Positions 31,895 to 38,566 of a stretch of 38,566 nucleotides of DNA are shown piece by piece; the first letter of the stretch is position 1, and each line of letters opens with the position of its first letter. The position numbers and the translations under genes were made by a program. This DNA is from an uncultured Metabacillus sp. (GTDB lineage: Bacteria > Bacillota > Bacilli > Bacillales > Bacillaceae), in NCBI RefSeq assembly GCF_947503125.1, contig NZ_CANNCR010000043.1:1-38566 (forward strand), in the 5' to 3' direction. Under the pieces are notes generated by a model. The model ran no database searches, was not told where the DNA came from, and saw only the letters and a list, made by a program, of their open reading frames with translations.

Positions 31895-32398
31895 TTATTT
31901 AGCGAATTCCTTTTCAGGCAACCCCAATATGTCTGTATTTTTAGGTATATGACCAAGTAGACGTAGCATTGCGACAATTTGTCCTTTATGATGTGATTCA
32001 TGAGTAATTGAATGGATTAGTAATTGATGTGGCGTTTTTCTTACAAACCCACCGCCCGCTTTCCAAGAAGGCTCTTTTTCGATAAACTCATCAAATTTGT
32101 TTTTGAAATGTTCAAATACACTCTCTACATATACATCAGCTTGTTGAAAATAGCGTTGAATATCATCTATCTTCATATTATTAATTACTTCCTTCGTAAA
32201 TAATGGTGATGATGTTTCTGAAAGTACAAAAGAACCTAGCCAAGCATGATAGCAACCTGCCAGATGAACTAAAGAATCTCTAATACTCTGAAAACCAAAT
32301 TCAAACTCTTTAGTAAAGTCATCTTCATTTAATTCTCTACACTGGTCTAATAAAATCTGACGTGTTTGTTTTACCCATTCATATTCTATCTTTTCCAT
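31895..32398 (-). CDS. DinB-family protein
   Basis: The protein is 167 residues from the ATG at 32398, 5 bases after GGAGG. It is a four-helix bundle with the probable metal-binding His triad: His45 (LVHLAG), His133 and His137 (THESHHKGQ). DinB/YfiT-like proteins are metal-dependent enzymes, some transferring bacillithiol, often of unknown substrate. It is alone on its strand within a group of unrelated small genes. No signal peptide. Confidence 0.85.
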   Translation of the reverse strand: MEKIEYEWVKQTRQILLDQCRELNEDDFTKEFEFGFQSIRDSLVHLAGCYHAWLGSFVLSETSSPLFTKEVINNMKIDDIQRYFQQADVYVESVFEHFKNKFDEFIEKEPSWKAGGGFVRKTPHQLLIHSITHESHHKGQIVAMLRLLGHIPKNTDILGLPEKEFAK

Positions 32399-32567
32399 AG
32401 CATCCTCCAACCCCTTAGATATAAAGGGAAATTTTTCTTTTTACTATACACCAAGTTACAATTTCATTTTACCTAATTTGTTTTTTTATTGAGCTACCCT
32501 AAAGGTTAATAATACTCCTTCATAATCCCTTCCTACTTAGCAAAATATTCTTCATCCGTTATGCTAC

Positions 32568-32630
32568 AATCTGGCCCTTTTCATGCAAAAATGCACAGTT
32601 CCTTACTCTGGAAATGCGCCCTTTAATTTG
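32568..32630. repeat. Dispersed-repeat-like sequence
   Basis: GTTCCTTACTCTGGAAATGCGCCCTTTAA here resembles CATCCCTTACTGCAGAAACGCCCC at 31848-31871, and shorter versions with CGCCC/GCCCC + TTTA occur near 33362, 33791 and 33896. Together they look like a Bacillus intergenic repeat family. Confidence 0.35.
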
Positions 32631-32696
32631 AATAAAAAAAATTAAGTTATGTTTATGAAAGTCAGTTATGGTCTATCTTCCTTTTATTTGTTTTCA

Positions 32697-33314
32697 TTAC
32701 TCGTATTCACATTGAGTAGGGTTAATAAATTCAGGAAATGTTCTACATATTTTTTCATATGTTGAGAATTGGGGATTATTCGAAATAACTGCAATACTAT
32801 CTCCGTCATAACCAATCCAAAAGATACTTGTATCTCCCTCTATTTTCACAATTACTGCTTCGGCAATTTTATCTTTCCAATTACCTTTCCACTTCCTTTT
32901 TTCTATACTGAAAACGTCTTTACTCATTGACCATAACACCAAATCATTTCCACTACCAAGAGAAATAAAAAAGGGGATAACCTTTCGGAATTGCTTATCA
33001 CCCTCAACTTGAGTTACCAAAACAGAGAATTGATCTGTATCAAATAAATTTCTATAGCCAATATTAGACTTCTTACAAGTAAGTACATATTCCTCCTTCC
33101 AGTAAGAAGGAATTTGAGCACAAAAATAAATAGGATACGCTTTCAGTTTTTCCATCCATAGAGGAAGCCAATTTTCATCACACTTTGGTAGATATATATT
33201 GCTAATATCAAAGACATATTTTGTAGTACCTTCAATTGCAAATGGGAAAAAACCACCAGCATCGGGTTCGTCACAATAATAGTGCTTTGGAAAATATCCA
33301 ATTTCTACATCCAT
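32697..33314 (-). CDS. Hypothetical protein, 205 residues
   Basis: AAGGTGAT lies 5 bases before the ATG, supporting the start. The protein is rich in aromatic residues (Trp, Tyr, Phe), with Cys residues at 14, 45, 65 and 79, and has no signal peptide or membrane segment. The mix of beta-rich, acidic and aromatic segments resembles SMI1/KNR4-type or Imm-type immunity and structural proteins, but I see no decisive motif. It stands alone between DinB and a small membrane protein. Function is unknown. Confidence 0.7.
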   Translation of the reverse strand: MDVEIGYFPKHYYCDEPDAGGFFPFAIEGTTKYVFDISNIYLPKCDENWLPLWMEKLKAYPIYFCAQIPSYWKEEYVLTCKKSNIGYRNLFDTDQFSVLVTQVEGDKQFRKVIPFFISLGSGNDLVLWSMSKDVFSIEKRKWKGNWKDKIAEAVIVKIEGDTSIFWIGYDGDSIAVISNNPQFSTYEKICRTFPEFINPTQCEYE

Positions 33315-33466
33315 TCTTAATCACCTTCTCATTTTCCTTCCAATTCATTATTACAGGATTGCGCCCGATAATGACTAAATCATGATCTCAATCTTAAAAT
33401 CAATTAATTTTTCTTTCACTAAAGCACCCGTTAGCTTTATAAAGAGTATCCAATTTTTCCTATAAT

Positions 33467-33655
33467 TTAAATATAAAGAATAGGGATAAATAAAGCTAAA
33501 CCGAGACAGATAACAGCTGCTAATTTTGACTGTTTAGTAATACGTTCATCATTCTTATATAAGTTTTCAAAAAATGTAAGAGTGAAGTAAAAACAGAAAA
33601 CAATGAGTAATAATGAAATAATTCCTACCCAACTTGCTATTTCTATATTATTCAA
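33467..33655 (-). CDS. Two-pass small membrane protein
   Basis: This is 62 residues from a TTG at 33655, 8 bases after AAGGAG; an ATG at 33685 in the same frame has no site. Two hydrophobic segments (about residues 8-28 and 45-61) flank a charged loop (ENLYKNDERITKQSK). I do not recognise the family. Confidence 0.6.
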   Translation of the reverse strand: MNNIEIASWVGIISLLLIVFCFYFTLTFFENLYKNDERITKQSKLAAVICLGLALFIPILYI

Positions 33656-33953
33656 ATTACCCTCTCCTTGTTTGAAAAAAGCCATCTATTTCAATAATCA
33701 AACTAATCTTGACTGGTTACTATCCAATCATATAGCTTAGATTTTTATTAATTTTATCCTTATTTTACCATTATTTCTTGTATAACTATTTGCCCCTTTA
33801 TTTGAAGAAGATCCCCAAAGGAATATGTATACAAACCTAGTCAATAAATGCGATGTTATAGGATTAAAAAAAGGATTTTCCATATTCTTAAATTTCGCCC
33901 TTTAAAAATTTAAATTGTTATAAAATGGAACATATACATTAGGAGGTTTTTTT

Positions 33954-34136
33954 ATGGGAAGAGCCATTTCAATATCTATGTTAATTTTTTTTGGTAGTGT
34001 GATACTGTTTTACCTACTCGTTTGGTTATTTAATGATCAATCAGGTGCTTTTTCAATCGGGATTATTTTGTTTTTGTTATTGTCTATCATAATTACTTTA
34101 TTAATAAGGATTTTGGAATCACTGAAGAAAAAGTAA
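33954..34136 (+). CDS. Two-pass small membrane protein
   Basis: This is a 60-residue protein with AGGAGG 7 bases before the ATG. Hydrophobic segments span ~5-25 and ~33-52, with a short polar loop (NDQSGA) and a basic C-terminus ending in KKK. It has no recognisable family. Strand differs from its neighbours, so it is its own transcription unit. Confidence 0.65.
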   Translation: MGRAISISMLIFFGSVILFYLLVWLFNDQSGAFSIGIILFLLLSIIITLLIRILESLKKK

Positions 34137-34461
34137 TGTTAAAGCTCTTATGGGGCTGTTGACAAATACCTCTTCAAATAAAAAGAAGATGAACCTCTAG
34201 AATTTTTGCTTTAATTGTAAATTCATTGCCGGTCAGTCTTTTAGTCTAATAATGGAATCTATAGATGAATTCCTCCGACCTGCACCTTAAATGAATTTAA
34301 TTAAAAATGGGGAGTGTAAATAATGTTAGCTATTAGACGAATGAAGCCACACACTGGCCATTATTGACATTAAACAAAGACCTTTCCAACGAAGATCCTT
34401 GTTTAATGCTTGTTTAAGATTATTACTACTTGTTTAATATAAATTCCCACTTATTTTTTCT
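34137..34461. other. Intergenic region with inverted and short direct repeats
   Basis: CATTAAACAA (34368-34377) and TTGTTTAATG (34399-34408) form the ends of an imperfect 41-bp hairpin. CTTGTTTAA occurs three times from 34398 to 34437. GGGGCTGTTGACAAA at 34152-34166 resembles the ends of some insertion sequences, and an ATG at 34323 behind GGGGAG opens a 14-codon frame. None amounts to a gene. It may be a degraded insertion sequence. Confidence 0.35.
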
Positions 34462-36537
34462 TTATTTCTCTTCTTTAATTTCAGTACTTGTTACGTATTT
34501 CTTCTGAAGATCCATATAAACGCCAACTATTCGATTTGCAATTTTTTTATTTACGGGGTCTTGGTCTGAGCCAGCCCAAGGGACAACAACGCTAAATGCA
34601 ATTTCAGGATTTTCAGAGGGATAATAGCCAACAAAGTTTAAGTTATTTGTTTCTCTTCCCCAATAAGCGCGTTTAGGTCCATAATAAAGTGTTTGTGACG
34701 TACCTGTTTTACCTGCCACATCATATTTAATGTATGCCCTAGCTGTCCCGCGACTTCCAGAAACAACTCGTTTAAATCCTTGTTGTACTCGTTCAATATC
34801 TTCTGATGTGTTTTTTACTTTATTTAATATAGCAGGAGATTTATCTACAGCGATTGGACCAAGTTCTCCGTCATTAGACGGGGTATGAATACTTGTTACA
34901 ATTCGCGGCTGAACACGATAACCACCATTCGCAATAACCGATACATATTGAGCTAATTGGAGCGGCGTATAGGTGTCGAATTGGCCGATAGCAATATCTA
35001 AGAGTTTACCGCCAGTATCTGGGGTGCTTATTAAACCTGCAGATTCTTGTGGTAAATCTATACCTGTTGGTACCCCTAAACCAAATTGCGCAAAATAGTT
35101 TCGCAGCTTCTGAAAATCTTCTTGTGTTACATTAATCGGCCCATTTTTCACATAGGTAATGTCAGCGATTCGCATTGCGACATAAAACATATAAACGTTA
35201 GAAGAACGCTCTAAAGCGCTTAAATCATTAACATATCCCAGGTTACTGTAAGATCCCTTTGGGGGTGTTCCTCTAAAATAAAGTTTTGAATCATAATAAC
35301 CTCGACCATGCTCCATACCGTCTTGATAACCTGAGAGAACGGTCGCTCCTTTTACAGTTGAACCTGCCTCGTACTGGGAAGTAAAGGTACCAAATGCATA
35401 GTCAAGCATTTCACCCTCTTCATCTATTAGTTTACCTGCCATCGACAAAACATCGCCCTGGAAAGGATCCATCATCACGACAAATGCACGATCCAACAAG
35501 TAGTTTCCATAACTGCTTCTTGCCCTGCGTAATTCCTCTTCGATAATTTTCTCTACTTCCATTTGCAGTTCGATATCAAACGAAAGCTTTAAATCATGTC
35601 CTCTTTGTCCTTGATCAACGACTTCTTTAGAAACGATCGTTCCATTTTTATCTGTGATATATTCAATTTTTGCTTTTCTTGGATGAAGGTAATCTTCATA
35701 TTGATATTCAAGATAGCTTTTTCCTACCCGCTCATTACGTGAATATCCTCTTGCCGTATAAAACTCCTCACGTGATTGGAGAATCCCTTGTTCAGGTGAT
35801 GTGATACCGCCAAAGATCGTATTTAAAGAATCATAAGGGTATGCGCGATCCCAATCGGTAATAATATCGACTCCGGGCAGATCCTCTAAATTTTCGGCGA
35901 CTGTCGCAATTTCTTCTTCTGTTAAATTTAATGATTTTACGATTTGCGGCTCATATTGATAGCCTGATGAAAAACGAGTGTAAATATAAGCAAGCTTTTG
36001 TTGTTCGGGATTTTGTTTAATTGCTGCTATTGCTTCGTTCGGTACACGATCAACCTGTAATTTGTACGTTTCAGCTGGTTTTAACTCTAATTCTTTTTTT
36101 GTAAGCAGCTTTTCTGCTTCTTCAGGATGTGATGCGATCCAATAGTCACGAATATCACGTTCTTTTAACTCTTTTTTTAAATAATCAGGCTGATAGCTAA
36201 TGTATTTCGCAAGTTTATTTGCAGTTTCTATCTTGTCTTCCGTTTTTGTTGTTTTTTCAACGGTGTATGTAATAGCTTGTACACTTTTATTATCAACAAC
36301 AACCCGATTGTAACGGTCGTACATTTTTCCACGAGGAGCTGGAAGACTTGCAAAATCTGATTCAGTCCGTGATACTTCTTTAGAAAAATCCTCACCCTGG
36401 ACGATTTGCACAATTCCAAGACGAATAATGATGGCAACAAACAATAAAAAGATAAAAAAGAATAAGACATTAATTCGGATAAATCTTGATTTTTTTAGCA
36501 CACGCTGTTCGGATGCACTTGCCCCCTGGTCCGTCAA
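34462..36537 (-). CDS. Class B penicillin-binding protein (PbpA/PbpH type, PBP2)
   Basis: This is a 691-residue protein starting with TTG at 36537 behind GGAGAGG. One N-terminal anchor (~20-40) is followed by the dimerisation/pedestal domain (~60-300) and the transpeptidase domain: Ser393-x-x-Lys396 (STVK), Ser445-Ser-Asn447 and Lys610-Thr-Gly-Thr. The start region PAPRGKMYDRYNR is typical. It cross-links peptidoglycan on the outer face, probably for cell-wall elongation, as PbpA and PbpH do in B. subtilis. It lies alone, with no mre or rod gene nearby. No transglycosylase domain. Confidence 0.93.
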   Translation of the reverse strand: MTDQGASASEQRVLKKSRFIRINVLFFFIFLLFVAIIIRLGIVQIVQGEDFSKEVSRTESDFASLPAPRGKMYDRYNRVVVDNKSVQAITYTVEKTTKTEDKIETANKLAKYISYQPDYLKKELKERDIRDYWIASHPEEAEKLLTKKELELKPAETYKLQVDRVPNEAIAAIKQNPEQQKLAYIYTRFSSGYQYEPQIVKSLNLTEEEIATVAENLEDLPGVDIITDWDRAYPYDSLNTIFGGITSPEQGILQSREEFYTARGYSRNERVGKSYLEYQYEDYLHPRKAKIEYITDKNGTIVSKEVVDQGQRGHDLKLSFDIELQMEVEKIIEEELRRARSSYGNYLLDRAFVVMMDPFQGDVLSMAGKLIDEEGEMLDYAFGTFTSQYEAGSTVKGATVLSGYQDGMEHGRGYYDSKLYFRGTPPKGSYSNLGYVNDLSALERSSNVYMFYVAMRIADITYVKNGPINVTQEDFQKLRNYFAQFGLGVPTGIDLPQESAGLISTPDTGGKLLDIAIGQFDTYTPLQLAQYVSVIANGGYRVQPRIVTSIHTPSNDGELGPIAVDKSPAILNKVKNTSEDIERVQQGFKRVVSGSRGTARAYIKYDVAGKTGTSQTLYYGPKRAYWGRETNNLNFVGYYPSENPEIAFSVVVPWAGSDQDPVNKKIANRIVGVYMDLQKKYVTSTEIKEEK

Positions 36538-36664
36538 AATAATTCCTCTCCTTACATTTTCCGGAAATCTATTCTTATAGTATTATATTTCTCTCCATAT
36601 GGATAGTCTTATTTAACTAATCTTCTATGTTATGAATCCTTTTGAAGTGTGCTAATAATATTCG

Positions 36665-36707
36665 ACCATAAAGTCAAACCCACCCGTTGTAACGAGTGGG
36701 TTTGACT
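36665..36707 (-). terminator. Strong hairpin after the BA3454-family gene
   Basis: AGTCAAACCCAC and GTGGGTTTGACT form a 12-bp stem, with extra pairs CGTT/AACG in the loop. On the minus strand TTTATGG follows. Confidence 0.7.
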
Positions 36708-36800
36708 AATCTTTCAAACAATGGTGCGGACCTAATATGTATATGGTAAAAAAAGCAAAACTTCCCTTTAATCATTTGAATGAATACTCCAAGTAGTTGT

Positions 36801-36935
36801 TTAACTTGCCCATTGTTTCAGAACTTGTTCTTTTGCAATTTGATAAATTTCTTTTTCTGATTTGTTTTTTGGGGCTATTACATTCGTTTGATAAATTTTC
36901 CCCTTGAATGTTACATTGATTGTATACTTGTACAT
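36801..36935 (-). CDS. BA3454-family stress response protein
   Basis: This is a 44-residue protein, too short for most gene finders, with GGAAGGTGAAAG before the ATG. It starts MYKYTINVTF and ends KEQVLKQWAS, with a central KSEKEIYQIA helix. This matches the BA3454 family of small proteins known from Bacillus anthracis and relatives. Likely a small beta-strand-beta-strand-helix protein in the cytosol. It lies between PbpA and the isochorismatase gene on the same strand and has a strong hairpin downstream. Confidence 0.75.
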   Translation of the reverse strand: MYKYTINVTFKGKIYQTNVIAPKNKSEKEIYQIAKEQVLKQWAS

Positions 36936-37142
36936 GTTGTTCTTTCACCTTCCTTTTTAGCTATATTGTAAAGGTGATATTTTAAGTTTTGATAGATTTT
37001 ATGTAAAAGGTTTATTAAAAGGTTTACCTCTCTTGTAAAGTAAAGATTATCATTTAATTCAAGTTTAAAAAGATAAGTGTCAACCTAATCGTTACGTTCT
37101 TGCGCCTGATTACGGAAGATGAAACAAATTTATATCGTCTAT

Positions 37143-37697
37143 TTATCGGTAATTATTATGTCTAGGTTTAAATAAATCCTCTTGTGCCCTTCTAACATCA
37201 GAAAAATGGTCAACATTATAATGACCATCAAGGATTTCATTATGATGCATGATGATCTGTTCGGCAGTTAAAGTTGAGGAATCAGTCGTTGAATGTCCAT
37301 CCTGAACTAAAGTGACATCAAAATGATTGACTGTAGCAGCTCTTACAGCTGTGTCTATACAATGTTCTGTTTTGCACCCCATAATAACTAGATGTTCTAC
37401 CTTGCTTTCTTTTAAATAGTTTAATAAAGGGGTTCCATAAAACGAATTTGTTGCTTCTTTATCAAATATTTTTGACTCAGTAGGCACGTTAATATCCTGA
37501 TGTATTTGAAATCCTTTGCCTTCGCCTCCTGCTACATCTTTATCTCTCATAAAAACCACTAAAGAATCGGTTTCAATCGCCTTTTTTATCACCACATTAA
37601 TATTTTTTATTAGATTTTCCTTTTCAAAAACACTTTTTTCATGATTACCATCAATTAATTCTTGCTGGGCATCAATAATTAACAAAGCTTGTTTCAT
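37143..37697 (-). CDS. Isochorismatase-family cysteine hydrolase
   Basis: The 184-residue protein has the cysteine hydrolase triad Asp9 (LIIDAQ), Lys80 (FDKEATNSF) and Cys113 (GCKTEHCIDTAVRAA). GGGAGG lies before the ATG. The family hydrolyses amides or vinyl ethers such as nicotinamide, N-carbamoylsarcosine or isochorismate; the short form with this layout is common in Bacillus and its substrate is unknown. No siderophore genes lie nearby, so isochorismate is unlikely. Confidence 0.88.
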   Translation of the reverse strand: MKQALLIIDAQQELIDGNHEKSVFEKENLIKNINVVIKKAIETDSLVVFMRDKDVAGGEGKGFQIHQDINVPTESKIFDKEATNSFYGTPLLNYLKESKVEHLVIMGCKTEHCIDTAVRAATVNHFDVTLVQDGHSTTDSSTLTAEQIIMHHNEILDGHYNVDHFSDVRRAQEDLFKPRHNNYR

Positions 37698-37717
37698 GGA
37701 TAAACCTCCCTTTTGCT

Positions 37718-37762
37718 TTATTTAACTTGCTCTCTTACATCCTTTTCGATTCTATTGGGCAT
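37718..37762 (-). CDS. Possible 14-residue leader peptide
   Basis: AAGGAGGTCG lies 7 bases before an ATG opening a charged 14-codon frame (MPNRIEKDVREQVK), which stops 20 bases before the isochorismatase gene. The initiation site is as good as any in the window, so it may be translated. The size makes this uncertain. It could be an uORF or the remains of a larger gene. Confidence 0.25.
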   Translation of the reverse strand: MPNRIEKDVREQVK

Positions 37763-37903
37763 AAAATCGACCTCCTTACCATTAAAGCTTATTTCGTTAA
37801 AAAGGTTCTATACTCCTCTTTTTAACACCTATATGGATAGCACGTATGGGGGATTAACCCTTTTCTTACCTCCAGTGAGATATAAGTTTCACGTAGTCTG
37901 TTC

Positions 37904-38425
37904 CTAAATAACTTCAGCTTTCTTATTTCGAATATAGTCCCAAAAGCCACAAACACACAACACGCTCCCAAAAAAAGTAATAAAGACAGCAGGAGAAATT
38001 ATTTTTACAAAAGAAAACCCAATCATAGTAACACCGACAATTAAATAGTGATTAACAGCATGTAATCGATAGGTCTTCTGCTCTATATGCCATGCACGAA
38101 AGTAACCCTGTAAAAATCCTAAGATGATTTGCAATAGAAGTGCAGTATAGGGAAGAAATTCAAACGAATCTTTTATACAGCCTACAAATATATATACAAA
38201 ACCCATCCCTGCATATATAAAAGGGATATTAGAATTATTTTTATTCTTTTGCGACTGAAAGACACGATAGCCCCAAGCAGCTGCAAAAGAAAAAGCGGCA
38301 AATAACCATGCAAATAAGGTGAAGGTCAAAGATATTTCTTTTAACCACACAATATAATATGGAAAAATAGCGACCTGTCCAACAGTTACAATAAGGGGGA
38401 TATACCGTTCACTTTTATTTTTCAT
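37904..38425 (-). CDS. Multi-pass membrane protein, unknown
   Basis: The protein is 173 residues from the ATG at 38425, 5 bases after GAGGT; a GTG at 38440 is too near that site. About five membrane segments are separated by short polar loops (QSQKNKNN, HIEQKTYR). I do not recognise the family. It lies between the isochorismatase gene and an insertion sequence, so it may be near a chromosomal break. Confidence 0.7.
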   Translation of the reverse strand: MKNKSERYIPLIVTVGQVAIFPYYIVWLKEISLTFTLFAWLFAAFSFAAAWGYRVFQSQKNKNNSNIPFIYAGMGFVYIFVGCIKDSFEFLPYTALLLQIILGFLQGYFRAWHIEQKTYRLHAVNHYLIVGVTMIGFSFVKIISPAVFITFFGSVLCVCGFWDYIRNKKAEVI

Positions 38426-38494
38426 GTTGTACCTCTTCACTTGATGTAATAGTCATAAAATAAATTTCGAAAGACTTCGTTTGGATCTCTGGTA

Positions 38495-38566
38495 TGTCAA
38501 CACTAAACTAGACACTTTTTTTAAGGTGAATATTTTTATATTCAATGGGACTTAGATAGTCAAGCG
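38495..38566 (-). mobile_element. End of an IS3-family insertion sequence, partial
   Basis: On the minus strand the frame LDYLSPIEYK ... LKKSV ends at a TAG (38508-38510), matching the last residues of IS3/IS150-group orfB transposases (typically ..YLSPIEYR..). TGTCAACACTAAACTAGACA starting at 38495 looks like the terminal inverted repeat, beginning with TG. The rest of the element lies beyond the window. Confidence 0.7.

Noticed and set aside
34137-34461. Degraded insertion sequence or transposase remnant
   Set aside because: GGGGCTGTTGACAAA and some codons resemble insertion-sequence ends, but no transposase motif or matching second end could be found.

Overview
The window looks like chromosomal DNA from a low-GC, endospore-forming Bacillaceae (Bacillus sensu lato, perhaps close to Cytobacillus, Neobacillus or Mesobacillus). 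The evidence is the consensus GGAGG ribosome binding sites, the DUF1659/DUF2922/YvrJ small-gene set, a HelD with a Bacillus-type architecture, a BA3454-family stress gene, PbpA/PbpH-type penicillin-binding protein and Spo0A-box-like sites. No rRNA, tRNA or CRISPR array was seen.

Layout. 1-1.6 kb: small membrane proteins, one running off the left edge with an in-frame 33-bp duplication, and a winged-helix protein. 1.8-4.9 kb: a secreted subtilase with three CWB2 cell-wall-binding repeats. 5.0-15.4 kb: a carbohydrate island flanked by two near-identical ~0.5-kb direct repeats, each carrying a DUF1659 and a DUF2922 gene. Inside are a P-loop kinase and a six-gene minus-strand operon (lipoprotein binding protein, two ABC permeases, GH13 glucosidase, DUF1861 protein, GH130 phosphorylase), with a divergent LacI regulator and palindromic operators. 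The operon imports and splits an oligosaccharide. It has no ABC ATPase, so a shared MsmX-type ATPase is expected elsewhere.

14.4-16.8 kb: the most unusual part. Two copies and one relic of a cassette encode a 48-residue basic peptide on the minus strand. Each of the two fuller copies has a nearly perfect Shine-Dalgarno that can be masked in a local hairpin, 5' and 3' ends of the mRNA that are complementary, a convergent antisense promoter over the 3' end, and an upstream Spo0A-box heptamer. This is the architecture of a type I toxin-antitoxin module. The second copy is frameshifted by one base.

17-20.1 kb: a scarred region. A phosphodiester glycosidase/metallophosphoesterase fusion is split by an in-frame TAA and loses its 3' end, next to a 5'-truncated 2-hydroxyacid dehydrogenase. 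20.1-26.7 kb: an Nramp-like transporter with an altered metal-site motif, a GntR/FadR regulator, and a hexuronate (mannonate) operon (MFS transporter, uxuA, zinc alcohol dehydrogenase) with two GTATAC-centred operators and a cre-like site.

26.8-38.6 kb: an esterase, a small sigma factor with a palindrome against its start, a decayed coiled-coil gene between two copies of a hairpin repeat, HelD, a DinB-family protein, several small unknowns, a class B penicillin-binding protein, a BA3454-family protein, an isochorismatase-fold hydrolase, a membrane protein, and the end of an IS3-family insertion sequence at the right edge. Gene starts were chosen by Shine-Dalgarno spacing and often differ from the longest reading frame.
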